DNA of 33,996 nucleotides from an uncultured Campylobacter sp. (lineage in GTDB: Bacteria; Campylobacterota; Campylobacteria; Campylobacterales; Campylobacteraceae). Of this stretch, positions 1-8,512 are shown in pieces (position 1 is the first letter of the stretch; each line of letters begins with the position of its first letter). Made by a program: the position numbers and the translations under genes. The notes beneath the pieces are model-generated. The model was given only the letters and a program-made list of their open reading frames with translations, was not told where the DNA came from and did no database searches. Location: positions 1-33,996 of the forward strand of contig NZ_CALUTC010000015.1 of assembly GCF_944323605.1 (NCBI RefSeq). The letters are read 5' to 3'.

Positions 1-62
1 TTTGTTCAAATATAATTTTTTGAAAACCTTTTTCCTCCCCCTTTTTTTATAAATGTAAAAAA

Positions 63-87
63 TTTTTTTTCCCCCCCCCCCCCCCCC
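63..87. repeat. T8-C17 homopolymer near the window start
   Basis: Eight T (63-70) run directly into seventeen C (71-87), in an otherwise A/T-only stretch (about 1-165) with no open frame. Long G/C homopolymers in Campylobacter are usually phase-variable tracts in surface genes, but no coding frame can be read across this one. Its place at the extreme end of the window, next to several other homopolymers, also fits an assembly break or poor base calls. The length should not be trusted. Confidence 0.6.
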
Positions 88-166
88 GTATTTAACTTAA
101 TTTTAGAATAAAATTAATTTTTTTTTAAATTTTTTTAAATTTTGTTACTTTAAGAAACAATTTTTT

Positions 167-363
167 TGCTATGAAAAGTTAGGACTATATAAAACAAGCT
201 TTAAAATGGTATAAATTGATACGGTGAAAAATCAGATTTAGCCTTTTGTGAAAATTTAGATAATAAGCTTAAACTCTTAGAAGAGGAAAATAAAGCACTA
301 GAAAAGAAATTAGAATACCTAGAAAGTATTAAAAAAATAATAAAAACAAGACTCTCACAGTGA
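167..363 (+). pseudogene. Decayed 3' remnant of a coding sequence with a coiled-coil tail
   Basis: Protein-like sequence can be read on the plus strand only by changing frame at least twice. A piece around 167-184 reads CYEKLG, a second at 183-224 reads DYIKQALKWYKLIR, and a third, open from 220 to the TGA at 361-363, reads a heptad-like stretch rich in L, E and K (LDNKLKLLEEENKALEKKLE). The pieces together resemble the C-terminal helical and coiled-coil tails of Campylobacter surface-glycan transferases such as those at 20721-21047 and 22742-23068, but the similarity is weak and no family is claimed. There is no start codon or ribosome site for the fragment. The stop codon lies in the loop of the following terminator hairpin, as expected for the end of a real gene. 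Confidence 0.35.
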
Positions 364-393
364 AATAAATTCGCTGTGAGGGTAAAACTTTTT
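354..393. terminator. Two-way intrinsic terminator between the 5' fragment and lysA
   Basis: CTCACAG (354-360) pairs perfectly with CTGTGAG (374-380) around a 13-nt loop. On the plus strand it is followed by a T run at 389-393; on the minus strand the bases after the stem correspond to an A-rich plus-strand stretch at about 330-350, giving a U-rich tail as well. It can therefore end both the plus-strand fragment and the lysA operon. Confidence 0.65.
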
Positions 394-481
394 AAGAAAG
401 TCCTTTAAAAACACATTTTTTGCTTTCATTATCACATTTTATTATTGCACGAGGGGTAGAATCATTTAGTATTTTTGAGTT
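392..481 (-). other. 29-codon open extension in frame after the lysA stop
   Basis: Directly after the lysA TAA the same frame stays open for 29 codons and ends at a TAA at 392-394. The peptide (NSKILNDSTPRAIIKCDNES, then KKCVFKGLS) has protein-like composition with two cysteines, unlike random AT-rich readout. It has no ATG, GTG or TTG start and no ribosome site. It may be the remnant of a small gene or a readthrough tail. LysA itself has normal family length without it. Confidence 0.3.
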
Positions 482-1681
482 TTATAAATCCTCTTCTAAG
501 GCTATTTGCTCCTCAAAGGTTTGACGGCGACGAATAAGCTTTATTTCTCCATTTTCTAAGGCTAATTCACAAACCTTGTTTCTGCTATTATAATTGCTAC
601 TCATAGAAAAGCCGTATGCTCCAGCATCTTTTATAAGCATTATTTCGCCTTCTTTTGTCTTTGGTAATATCCTATCTTTTGCGAAAAAATCTCCACTCTC
701 GCAAATTCCACCAACTACATCGCACTTACTTGCTTCTAAGCCTTCGCTGTATGGCAATACTATGTTATGGTAGGCATTGTAAAGGCTAGGACGTATCAAG
801 TCGTTCATAGCTGCATCTACTATAACAAATCTTTTGTATTCTGTTTGTTTTTCGTAAAGCACAGAGCATAAAAGTGTGCCAGAGCGTGCCACTAAGAAAC
901 GTCCTGGTTCAAGAAGTATAGTCATATCAAGCCCAGATAAAGATGAAAGAATGCTTTGTGCGTATTCGTATAAATTTAATTCCTTATTGCTCTCATAATC
1001 AATCCCAAGTCCTCCGCCAATATCAAAGAATTTAAGCTCTATATCAAGTGCTTTTAATTCTTTTACCAAATTCGCAACTATAGCACTAGCTTCGGCGATA
1101 GGCGTTATGTCTAATAACTGCGAGCCTATGTGAAAATGAACTCCGACAGGTTCTAAAAAATCGCTTTTTTTAGCGTATATATACATTTTTTTAGCTTCAT
1201 TTATCTCTACGCCGAATTTATTTTCGTGCAAACCAGTAGATATGTAAGGGTGGGTTTTTGCATCTACGTTTGGATTTACTCTTATGCTTATACGAGCTTT
1301 TAAATTTAGCTCTTTAGCCACTTGTTCTAAGCACAACATTTCGGCACTACTTTCTAAATTTATGTAAAGTATATTTAGTTGCAAGGCTTCTTTTAATTCT
1401 TCTTTAGTTTTTGCCACCCCACTAAAAATGATTTTATACGGTTTAGCACCTGCTTTTAAAGCTCTTTTTACCTCATTTATGCTAACACAGTCAAAGCCAC
1501 TATCCAAATTTACAAGCATTCTAAGTAGGCTTAAATTTGAATTTGCTTTTAAAGCGTAACAAAGTTGAGATTTTCTAGCCTTAAACGCCTCTTTTAGTCT
1601 TAAAAACCTTTGCTTTATATCATCAAAATCATAAATATAAAGAGGGCTTTTAAATTCTTCTCTTAGTTTTTTATAGTCCAT
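482..1681 (-). CDS. lysA: Diaminopimelate decarboxylase
   Basis: Last enzyme of lysine synthesis: a cytoplasmic PLP enzyme that decarboxylates meso-diaminopimelate to L-lysine. The 399-residue length is normal for the family. Visible signatures of the fold-III (alanine racemase-like) decarboxylase are the PLP lysine in YALKAN (K45), HIGSQ at 184-188, the phosphate-binding GGGLG at 222-226, EPGR at 258-261, and the C-terminal CESGD (327-331) that contributes an active-site cysteine across the dimer. ATG follows the ilvD stop by only three bases, with GGAA just upstream, so it is translated as the distal gene of the rplY-pth-lptG-ilvD-lysA set. The downstream terminator at 354-380 closes the operon. 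Confidence 0.97.
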   Translation of the reverse strand: MDYKKLREEFKSPLYIYDFDDIKQRFLRLKEAFKARKSQLCYALKANSNLSLLRMLVNLDSGFDCVSINEVKRALKAGAKPYKIIFSGVAKTKEELKEALQLNILYINLESSAEMLCLEQVAKELNLKARISIRVNPNVDAKTHPYISTGLHENKFGVEINEAKKMYIYAKKSDFLEPVGVHFHIGSQLLDITPIAEASAIVANLVKELKALDIELKFFDIGGGLGIDYESNKELNLYEYAQSILSSLSGLDMTILLEPGRFLVARSGTLLCSVLYEKQTEYKRFVIVDAAMNDLIRPSLYNAYHNIVLPYSEGLEASKCDVVGGICESGDFFAKDRILPKTKEGEIMLIKDAGAYGFSMSSNYNSRNKVCELALENGEIKLIRRRQTFEEQIALEEDL

Positions 1682-1684
1682 ATT

Positions 1685-3355
1685 TTATTCCAAAATAGCA
1701 CCGTTGCTAGCATTGCTAACTAATTTTTGATACATCTTAAGCCACCTTGAGTTTATTTGCTTTTTAGGCATTATGAATTTTTCTTTTCTTTTTTCTATTT
1801 CTTCAGCACTTAAACGCACTGATATGCTGTAAGAATCTACATCTATATCTATAATATCACCGTCCTCAAGCAATGCTATAAGCCCACCTTCAGCCGCTTC
1901 AGGGCTTATGTGTCCCACGCTTAAACCTCTTGTTGCTCCACTAAAGCGTCCATCTGTTATCAAAGCGACATCAGCACCAAGTCCCATACCCATTATTAAA
2001 GAGGTTGGGCTAAGCATTTCTTGCATTCCAGGACCGCCTTTTGGTCCTTCATATCTTATAACGCAAACATCTCCTTTTTTAATCTTGCCTTTCATTATGC
2101 CTTTTATAGCTTCGCTTTGCGAGTTAAAACACACAGCCTTTCCACTGAATTTTTTATCTCCAACTATACCAGCAGTTTTTATAACGCAACCCTCTTTTGC
2201 TAAATTCCCAAATAAAATAGCAAGCCCACCAACAGAAGAATAAGGATTTTCTACTCGCCTTATAATGCTTTCATCTTTTATATCAGCGTCTTTTATCCTA
2301 TCTTTTAAGGTCTCGCCGCTTATAGTTAGGGCATTTAAATCAAGCATTTTATTGTCTCTTGTTGAAATTTCTTTTATAACAGCATTTATGCCACCAGCTC
2401 TACCTATATCCTCCATAGCAACAGTTGGCAAAGAAGGTGCTATTTTTGCTATGTGAGCTATATTTTTACTAATTTCATTTAGGTTTTTTATATCTAACGC
2501 ACAACCAGCTTCTCTTGATATGGCAAGCATATGTAAAATTGTATTTGTGCTACCTCCCATAGCCATATCTACCACCATAGCATTATTTATAGAATTTTTG
2601 TTTATGATATTTCTTATTTTAAATTTCTCATCAAGTGCTATTTCACAAATTCTTTTTGCTGCCTTTCTTAGCAATTCTTCTCTTTCAGGGCTTTGTGCTA
2701 GGATAGTCCCATTGCCACTAAGTGCTATACCCATAGCTTCACAGAGAGTATTCATAGAATTTGCGGTAAACATACCAGAGCAAGAGCCACCACCAGGACA
2801 GGCTTTGCATTCTATATCTTTTAATTCATCCTCATCTATTTTTTTAACCTCGTATGCACCAACTGCTTCAAAAACGCTATTTAAAGTGAGCTTTTCTCCT
2901 TTTGAGCTAAAGCCAGCTCTCATCGGACCCCCGCTTACAAAGATAGTTGGCACATTTACCCTTAAAGCACCCATAAGCATACCCGGAGTTATTTTATCGC
3001 AGTTTGGTATGCAAATAAGTGCATCAAGCTGATGAGCGTTCATAACTGTTTCTATGGAATTTGCGATAAGTTCTCTGCTAGGTAATGAATAAAGCATACC
3101 ATCGTGTCCCATTGCGATCCCGTCATCAACTCCTATGGTGTTAAATTCAAAAGGCACACAACCGTTTTTACGAATTTCATCTTTTATTATCTTTGCGTAT
3201 TCGTTTAGATAAAAATGACCGGGAATGATGTCTATATAGCTATTTGCCACTCCTATAAATGGTTTATCAAAGTCTTCATCTTTTAAGCCACAAGCTCTTA
3301 ATAAAGAGCGATTCGGTGCTTTTAAATAACCTTTTTTTATAACATCACTTCTCAT
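1685..3355 (-). CDS. ilvD: Dihydroxy-acid dehydratase
   Basis: Dehydrates 2,3-dihydroxy-isovalerate and -methylvalerate to the 2-keto acid precursors of valine, isoleucine, leucine and pantothenate. The 556-residue protein has the conserved [10 protein letters not shown] (C119, D120, K121) and [16 protein letters not shown] (C186, C192) segments, [12 protein letters not shown], and GRFSGATRG near the C-terminus. At about residue 46 it reads PGH rather than the cysteine-containing form, which matches the E. coli-type oxygen-sensitive [4Fe-4S] enzymes rather than the plant [2Fe-2S] type. It begins 9 bases after the LptF/G-family stop with AGGAG in the gap. As I recall, ilvD lies elsewhere in C. 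jejuni, so its place between the permease gene and lysA is a local rearrangement. Confidence 0.97.
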   Translation of the reverse strand: MRSDVIKKGYLKAPNRSLLRACGLKDEDFDKPFIGVANSYIDIIPGHFYLNEYAKIIKDEIRKNGCVPFEFNTIGVDDGIAMGHDGMLYSLPSRELIANSIETVMNAHQLDALICIPNCDKITPGMLMGALRVNVPTIFVSGGPMRAGFSSKGEKLTLNSVFEAVGAYEVKKIDEDELKDIECKACPGGGSCSGMFTANSMNTLCEAMGIALSGNGTILAQSPEREELLRKAAKRICEIALDEKFKIRNIINKNSINNAMVVDMAMGGSTNTILHMLAISREAGCALDIKNLNEISKNIAHIAKIAPSLPTVAMEDIGRAGGINAVIKEISTRDNKMLDLNALTISGETLKDRIKDADIKDESIIRRVENPYSSVGGLAILFGNLAKEGCVIKTAGIVGDKKFSGKAVCFNSQSEAIKGIMKGKIKKGDVCVIRYEGPKGGPGMQEMLSPTSLIMGMGLGADVALITDGRFSGATRGLSVGHISPEAAEGGLIALLEDGDIIDIDVDSYSISVRLSAEEIEKRKEKFIMPKKQINSRWLKMYQKLVSNASNGAILE

Positions 3356-3364
3356 AAATCCTCC

Positions 3365-4426
3365 TTATCTTTTAAAATACAAAAACAAACTTATACAAAT
3401 TAAAATACAAACAGGTAGTATAATAGCAAATTCGGGTAATAATACAGAATTTTGTGCTAATCTAACAAGCAAAAAGAAAACTCCCCACACTCCAAGAGTT
3501 ACTATAAAAAATATAAAACTTAAAAAGGCTAGATTAAAATATCTAGAAATGGTAGGAATAAAACGATATAAAATAAGCATTAAAAAAGGTGCAAAAAACG
3601 GCATAATGCTAAGTCTATAAAGTTCTGTTCGTATGGAATTTGTGTTTATATCTTGTTTTGAAAATGTTAAAAAACTTTGCCACGCATCTGTGATAGAATA
3701 GCTTTTTTCTGTTGTTGCACTTTCTATAACCTTTGGCTTAAAGTCTTTTAAAGCTTTACTTTCATCAAATTTATTTAATATTAGACCCTGGTTAAAAAGC
3801 TCTATTTGTTTAGGCAAGGCTATATTTTCTCCATTTTTTAAAAGCCAAAAATCATCGCTAAAATAAGCATTTTTAGCACTTGTAAGTGAGCTTAGATTGT
3901 TTTCATTCATAGTAAAAATTCTTATATTAGAGATGCTATCGTCATTTGGATTAAGTTTTTGTATATAAACAAAATGTTCGTTGTATTTTATAAAAATATC
4001 AGAGCTAGTGAGTGCTAAAACGGCATCATTTTTTATATTAGATCTATATTCATCGGCATAGGCAAAGGGTGTAAAATTTAAGGCAAGATAAATGAAACAA
4101 AAGAATAAAGCCCATAAAAATGGGTATAGTATCACTAATTTTTTGCTAAGACCTAGTGCGTAAAGGCTTACGAGTTCATTACTTCTTAATATAGACAAAA
4201 AGCAAAGTATCATAGCAAATACTAAAGATATAGGCAAAATATAACTTACGGCTGAAAATGATAAAAATACTACATATAAAAAGACTAAATTTGCAGAATT
4301 TGGTAAGTCAGAAAAATTTAGTAGCAAGTCTATAGCAACAAAAAAAACGACTAAGGCTATAAATATTATAAAAAAACTTTTTAAGTAATTTTCTGTGATA
4401 AAGCGAAAAAATACTGAAAAGCTCAT
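3365..4426 (-). CDS. LptF/LptG-family LPS export permease
   Basis: Inner-membrane permease of the YjgP/YjgQ family, which with LptB forms the ABC transporter that extracts lipooligosaccharide from the inner membrane. The 353-residue protein has the family layout: about three hydrophobic helices in the first 125 residues (roughly 13-35, 50-80, 92-118), a periplasmic beta-rich domain (about 125-255), and three closing helices (about 270-290, 300-322, 330-350). Start ATG follows the pth stop with no gap (TAGATG), implying translational coupling. I cannot decide between LptF and LptG from sequence alone; the position corresponds to the YjgP/YjgQ gene next to pth in C. jejuni. Confidence 0.85.
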   Translation of the reverse strand: MSFSVFFRFITENYLKSFFIIFIALVVFFVAIDLLLNFSDLPNSANLVFLYVVFLSFSAVSYILPISLVFAMILCFLSILRSNELVSLYALGLSKKLVILYPFLWALFFCFIYLALNFTPFAYADEYRSNIKNDAVLALTSSDIFIKYNEHFVYIQKLNPNDDSISNIRIFTMNENNLSSLTSAKNAYFSDDFWLLKNGENIALPKQIELFNQGLILNKFDESKALKDFKPKVIESATTEKSYSITDAWQSFLTFSKQDINTNSIRTELYRLSIMPFFAPFLMLILYRFIPTISRYFNLAFLSFIFFIVTLGVWGVFFLLVRLAQNSVLLPEFAIILPVCILICISLFLYFKR

Positions 4427-4969
4427 CTACGCCCTTAATGAAAATTTAGATGAAATTTCATTTATATCGCCTTGCAACAATGCAAACAAGGCTTTTTTAC
4501 AGTGCAGTAATATAGGATTTAACAGCTCTAATTCTGTTTGTGTAAATTTAGACAAAACAAAGTCCTTTACTTTTTCATCTTTGCCTATGCCTATGCGAAT
4601 TCTTTCATAATCATTTGAGCAGTAAGAGTCTATGCTTTTAAGACCATTGTGTCCTCCAGCACTTCCACCTTTTTTAAAACGCACTGTGCCAAGCTTTAAG
4701 TCTATATCATCGTGAATAACTATCAATCTTGTGCAAGAGTAAAAATTTTTAACCGCACTCACACTTTCTCCGCTTAAATTCATAAACGTATGAGGCTTTA
4801 ATAGCAACAAAGAAGAGCCATATTTATAAAGCTCCCCTTTGAATTTTTTATTTGTTATTTTAACTGTATCTAGCTCTTTTAAAAGTAAATCAAGAAACAT
4901 AAAACCTACATTATGTCTTGTAAGTTCATATTCTTTACCTATATTTCCAAGCCCTACGACTAAGGTCAT
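4427..4969 (-). CDS. pth: Peptidyl-tRNA hydrolase
   Basis: Releases tRNA from peptidyl-tRNAs that drop off the ribosome. At 180 residues it is standard for bacterial Pth. Catalytic and substrate-binding residues are in place: GLGN with N8, RHNVGF with catalytic H19, the IHDDIDL segment with the catalytic-site aspartate, and [13 protein letters not shown], which binds the peptidyl-tRNA end. It overlaps the upstream rplY stop by four bases (ATGA) and abuts the permease start downstream, so it sits in the middle of a tightly coupled operon. rplY-pth adjacency is common across bacteria. Confidence 0.97.
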   Translation of the reverse strand: MTLVVGLGNIGKEYELTRHNVGFMFLDLLLKELDTVKITNKKFKGELYKYGSSLLLLKPHTFMNLSGESVSAVKNFYSCTRLIVIHDDIDLKLGTVRFKKGGSAGGHNGLKSIDSYCSNDYERIRIGIGKDEKVKDFVLSKFTQTELELLNPILLHCKKALFALLQGDINEISSKFSLRA

Positions 4970-5502
4970 CTAGCTTTTTCTACGCCAACTACTGCTATCC
5001 TATCAGCATCTACCATAGTTACGCCGTCTGGCACTTTTATATCTCTTATAAGCAAAGCATCACCAACATCAAGTTTGCTAACATCAAGTTCAAAAAAATC
5101 AGGCAAATTTTCTGCTGCACACTTTACTTTTACTCTTCTTTTTGACTGTATTAACACGCCTTTATTTTTAAGCCCTATGGCTGTGCCGACTATCTTTATA
5201 GGCACCATATATTTTGAAAGCACTCCTTTTTGTGCTACTTTTAGATCCACGTGCTTAAGTTCGCTGGTAACAGGGTCTTTTTGGTAATCCACAACAACCA
5301 CATTTAAAGTTTGCGACCCAACTTTTACATCAAAGCTTAGTTTTTGCTTTTTTCTAAGCTCTTTTATAAACTCATTTACCTTAAAGGCTGCATTTATGTT
5401 TTCTAAGCCTTTGCCGTAGATGTTTGCTATTAGATAACCATCTCTTTTTAAAGCCTTGGAAGCTTTTCTGCCGATACTCTCTCTAACGATACCTTCTAAC
5501 AT
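4966..5502 (-). CDS. rplY: 50S ribosomal protein L25 (general stress protein Ctc family)
   Basis: Binds 5S rRNA in the large subunit. The 178-residue length indicates the two-domain Ctc/TL5 form: an N-terminal L25 domain (about 1-90, starting [20 protein letters not shown]) and a C-terminal beta-barrel domain (about 95-178), not the short E. coli form. The start is supported by GGAA a few bases upstream and by a -10 element TAGAAT (5530-5535), so it is probably the first gene of the rplY-pth-lptG-ilvD-lysA operon. The stop overlaps the pth start. Confidence 0.95.
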   Translation of the reverse strand: MLEGIVRESIGRKASKALKRDGYLIANIYGKGLENINAAFKVNEFIKELRKKQKLSFDVKVGSQTLNVVVVDYQKDPVTSELKHVDLKVAQKGVLSKYMVPIKIVGTAIGLKNKGVLIQSKRRVKVKCAAENLPDFFELDVSKLDVGDALLIRDIKVPDGVTMVDADRIAVVGVEKAR

Positions 5503-5529
5503 CTTTTTCCTTTCTAAAAATAAGGCTAA

Positions 5530-5535
5530 ATTCTA
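5530..5535 (-). promoter_or_regulatory. Sigma70 -10 element of the rplY operon
   Basis: TAGAAT on the minus strand, 28 bases before the rplY ATG, in an AT-rich region with upstream T-rich bases and no clear -35, as is usual in Campylobacter. The predicted start is near 5523, with AAAGGA as the ribosome site between it and the ATG. Confidence 0.55.
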
Positions 5536-5586
5536 TCAAAAATAACTTAGGAAAAGGTAAAATGAATTATTGACTAAATTTTATGC

Positions 5587-6099
5587 TTAATGATAACGGT
5601 ATTTTATGTCTAAAATTTCAAAGCATTCGTTTTTATAAAGCCCTTCTTTTTCAAAGGCGTAAAAAAGGATTTTGCATTCATCTTTTGTCGGTTTTCTTGT
5701 CTCTATCAAAGTGCCATTTTCATCGTAATTTTGTGTGCTTGCCTCTTGTATGGGATGGGTGTAAATTCTTTGTCTTAAAATTCCGTCTTTATAAAGATAA
5801 AGTCCTTGAGAATAGGCTGTTTCATTGATCCAAAAACCCTGTCTTAAGCTATTTTCATCATAGCTTCCTTTTGCAAAAGAAGAGCCGTCATTGCCATTAT
5901 CTAATCTATAATTCGCCCGAAATTCAAATTCTCCTATGGCTTTTTTATCTTTATATTTTCCTTTATGATAGACATAATAACCATTATCTAATGAAAGAAA
6001 AAGAATGAAAAAAATACAAAGAAAAAGAAAAAGAAATGTAAAAAATAGATATTTTAAAAATTTTAATATTATTCTCATCTTATATAAATCTATCCACAT
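5587..6099 (-). CDS. Hypothetical membrane-anchored protein
   Basis: Unrecognised protein of up to 170 residues. One long hydrophobic helix (about 14-37, almost entirely F, L and I) is followed by a soluble part with repeated YxxG/GxY patterns (GKYKDKKAIGEFEF, KGSYDEN, QGLYLYKDG), reminiscent of MORN-like or toxin_15-type beta-hairpin repeats, but no firm family can be named. It is probably anchored in the inner membrane facing the periplasm. The longest frame starts inside the previous gene; the methionine at residue 8 (6078) lies one base after that gene's stop (TAAGATG) and is an equally good start. Neither has a clear ribosome site. It ends the che-serB-tal gene string. Confidence 0.65.
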   Translation of the reverse strand: MWIDLYKMRIILKFLKYLFFTFLFLFLCIFFILFLSLDNGYYVYHKGKYKDKKAIGEFEFRANYRLDNGNDGSSFAKGSYDENSLRQGFWINETAYSQGLYLYKDGILRQRIYTHPIQEASTQNYDENGTLIETRKPTKDECKILFYAFEKEGLYKNECFEILDIKYRYH

Positions 6100-6427
6100 A
6101 TAGTAAAAATGGCATTTTATCTAAGTTTTTTTCTTTTAAAAAATGATAAAGCTCACAAAACTGCTTTTTAGCACATAGCAAGGACAGTTCGTTTTTATCT
6201 AAAAAGCTTTTATTTAAATCGATTAGGTATTCATACTCTTGTTCAGATATGGCAAAATTTCTTTGTTCTGGCACTATTAATATAAATTCTTTTTTTAACG
6301 TAGGCACACCAGGTTCATAAAGCTCGTATTTTTCAACACTTGGAAAATATAGATAAAGTATGATTGCTATTAAGACGGCAAAAAGTATGCCCAGCTTTTT
6401 ATTATAAAGCAGATAGGATATCTTCAT
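6080..6427 (-). CDS. Hypothetical small protein with N-terminal membrane helix
   Basis: A 115-residue protein with a short basic start, one hydrophobic helix (about 13-28, LGILFAVLIAIILYLYF) and a charged soluble part with two nearby cysteines (LLCAKKQFCELYHF). I do not recognise a family. It overlaps the end of tal by 26 bases and is followed immediately by the next membrane protein gene, so the two small membrane proteins look like a pair translated from the same message. A periplasmic location anchored to the inner membrane is inferred from the topology. Confidence 0.65.
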   Translation of the reverse strand: MKISYLLYNKKLGILFAVLIAIILYLYFPSVEKYELYEPGVPTLKKEFILIVPEQRNFAISEQEYEYLIDLNKSFLDKNELSLLCAKKQFCELYHFLKEKNLDKMPFLLYVDRFI

Positions 6428-7370
6428 AAGCTATACAAAACTGCTTTAAACCATCATCAAGTAAAAATTTACTAGCTTCATCAAGCTCATCTTTGCTTAT
6501 ATTTTGAGCTAATTTTTGATGAAGTTCTTCAAGGGAAAGCGGCTTTTTGATCTCTATTTTTTTGCCTTTAAAAGCCTCTATGGCATCAAGTGGAGCTGTG
6601 TTTATGCAGTTAGAGAATAAAAGCTCTTTTATATAATAATCTTTTTCTAAATCATCTCCCTTTACGCCCGTGCTTGCAAATAGAGTTTTGATATTTGCCT
6701 CATTTTGTGCTTGTATATAGTGGTAAGCAAAGGAAGCAAGGTAAATTCCAAGCTTATTTTTTTCTAATACTCTGTTATTTAGAAGTCTATCATAACGACT
6801 TACAAAGACACTAATAACAGCTTTTGGCTCTTTTAAGCCCTTATTTTTTTTACGAAATTCTTTAAGTCCCAAATTTAAAGCTTCAAAGCATTTTATACTT
6901 TGTTCATAAGAAAATATCAAGGTAGCATTTACATTGATACCCTCTTTCATTAGCTCATACATAGCCTCATAAGATTCATTTGTAGCCGGGATTTTTATCA
7001 TAACATTATCTTTGGCTATTTCTGTTCTTAGCCTTTTTGCTTCGCCTATGCTTAGTGCTGTATTGTCGTGCAATCTAGGATCTATTTCTATGCTTATAAA
7101 ACCTTCGTTGTTAGTAAAATAATTCAAAGACAATTTATCAGCCGCTTTTTTTATATCTTGTATCGCTAAAATTTCGTATTTTTGCTTTGCATTTTTTGTG
7201 TTTAATCTCGCAATTCTTTCTTTATATTGCTTGGAATTTAATATAGCATTTTTAAAAATACTAGGATTTGTAGTTGCTCCGTTTATAGTGTTTGAATATA
7301 TCAAATTTAAAAACTCATTGTCTAAAAAGGAATCTTCTAAGAAATCGCACCAAATGGAAAAATTATTCAT
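6402..7370 (-). CDS. tal: Transaldolase
   Basis: Transfers a dihydroxyacetone unit between sedoheptulose-7-phosphate and glyceraldehyde-3-phosphate in the non-oxidative pentose phosphate pathway. The 322-residue protein has the transaldolase signature ATTNPSIF (32-39), the catalytic Schiff-base lysine in MIKIPAT (K126), an aspartate in the WCDFLEDSF segment near the start, and SVFVSRYDR. The length agrees with other Campylobacter transaldolases. Its ATG overlaps the serB stop by four bases. In Campylobacter, where upper glycolysis is incomplete, it mainly makes pentose and erythrose phosphates for nucleotides and aromatic amino acids (family knowledge). Confidence 0.95.
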   Translation of the reverse strand: MNNFSIWCDFLEDSFLDNEFLNLIYSNTINGATTNPSIFKNAILNSKQYKERIARLNTKNAKQKYEILAIQDIKKAADKLSLNYFTNNEGFISIEIDPRLHDNTALSIGEAKRLRTEIAKDNVMIKIPATNESYEAMYELMKEGINVNATLIFSYEQSIKCFEALNLGLKEFRKKNKGLKEPKAVISVFVSRYDRLLNNRVLEKNKLGIYLASFAYHYIQAQNEANIKTLFASTGVKGDDLEKDYYIKELLFSNCINTAPLDAIEAFKGKKIEIKKPLSLEELHQKLAQNISKDELDEASKFLLDDGLKQFCIAYEDILSAL

Positions 7371-7993
7371 TTTATTATATCCTTTATTTTTGTTAAATCT
7401 TTTTCATCTACACAGTGAGTGGCATTTTGTCTTAAAATGTCTTTCGCACAAAAGGCTATATTTAACTTACTTTCTTTAAACATAGAAAGATCGTTTGCAC
7501 CATCACCAACGCAAGCTACTTCATCATCTTTGACTTTTAAAAGAGTTTTTAGCCTTTTTAGCATTTCTCCTTTTGAGTTAGAAAACATCATTTCCCCGCC
7601 GACAAAACCACTTAAAATACCATTTTTTTGGTGAAGATAGTTTGCAAAAGCTATATCAAAATTCAATTTGTTTTGAGCCAAATCAACACCCTCGTGAAAA
7701 CCTCCGCTAAAAACAGCAACTGTGATATTTTTTGATTTAAGGTAAGATATAAGTTCTTTAGCACCATTCATAAGAGGAAAATTTTTGCAATACTCAAGGA
7801 CATTTTCGTAGGACATACCTTTAAGCAAGGAAACTCTTTTGTTTAAGCTTTCAAAAAAATCAAGCTCACCATTCATAGCCCTAGTAGTTATCTTGCTAAC
7901 TTCTGACCCAACTCCGTAGTGTGAAGCTAATATATCTATGCTTTCACCGTCCATAAGAGTTGAATCAAAATCAAAAACGCAAAGTTTTATCAT
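7367..7993 (-). CDS. serB: Phosphoserine phosphatase
   Basis: HAD-family phosphatase that hydrolyses O-phosphoserine to serine. Motif I is DFDSTLMDGES (nucleophile D8, acid D10); motif II is FSGGF (S96); motif III lysine is at about K141; motif IV is GDGANDLSM (D164, D168). The cap region with E17 (GES) is typical for SerB. The 208-residue length matches the short form without an ACT domain. The start overlaps the cheW stop by one base (TAATG), so it is co-translated with the chemotaxis genes, as in C. jejuni. Confidence 0.95.
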   Translation of the reverse strand: MIKLCVFDFDSTLMDGESIDILASHYGVGSEVSKITTRAMNGELDFFESLNKRVSLLKGMSYENVLEYCKNFPLMNGAKELISYLKSKNITVAVFSGGFHEGVDLAQNKLNFDIAFANYLHQKNGILSGFVGGEMMFSNSKGEMLKRLKTLLKVKDDEVACVGDGANDLSMFKESKLNIAFCAKDILRQNATHCVDEKDLTKIKDIIK

Positions 7994-8508
7994 TAAAAAT
8001 CGCGTTTAAGCAAGGCTTCAGCTTTTAGTATAGTAAGTATGTTATTATCTCTTTTTCCTATACCATAAATCATACCTTTATCCCTTACTATTGTTTCAGG
8101 TGGCGGATCTATCATACCTTTGTTTATTTTTATAGCTTCTGTTAGCCTATCTATAACAAAGCCTACACAAGAATCAATATCCTTATTTTCATTTTTAAGA
8201 ACTATGTATCTTGTTTGAGGGTTAAATTTGGTAGTGCCTAAATTAAATAGCCTTGCTAGGTCTATTAAAGGTGTTACTCTACCACGCATATTAAAAACAC
8301 CTAATACATAGTCAGGCACAGAAGGGACTCTAGTAAAGTCTATAGGCTTGATAATTTCTTGTATATTTAAAATAGGAACAGCATATTCTTCATCGCTAAC
8401 TACAAAACCTACAAGTTGAACTACTTCATCTTCTGATTGACCTTCCCCGAAAGGCTGTGATATCTGCTCTTTTTGTCTTTGTAAAACTTGACTTAACTTA
8501 TCACTCAT
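7993..8508 (-). CDS. cheW: Chemotaxis coupling protein CheW
   Basis: Adaptor that links chemoreceptors to CheA in the polar signalling array. The 171-residue protein consists of one CheW domain (about 30-165), with LVGFVVSDEEYAVPILNIQEII at the start and GVFNMRGRVTPLIDLARLF, the hallmark five-stranded barrel segment, at about 70-90. A short charged N-terminal extension (about 25 residues) precedes the domain. It begins 4 bases after cheA. The gene order cheV-cheA-cheW matches the C. jejuni chemotaxis operon. Confidence 0.96.
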   Translation of the reverse strand: MSDKLSQVLQRQKEQISQPFGEGQSEDEVVQLVGFVVSDEEYAVPILNIQEIIKPIDFTRVPSVPDYVLGVFNMRGRVTPLIDLARLFNLGTTKFNPQTRYIVLKNENKDIDSCVGFVIDRLTEAIKINKGMIDPPPETIVRDKGMIYGIGKRDNNILTILKAEALLKRDF

Positions 8509-8512
8509 AGCT

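Noticed and set aside
71..87. C17 tract as a phase-variation element
   Set aside because: No coding frame or promoter can be tied to it, and it lies in poor low-complexity sequence at the window edge.
2520..3032. 170-codon plus-strand frame opposite ilvD
   Set aside because: Antisense shadow of a well-conserved gene; no ribosome site or promoter.
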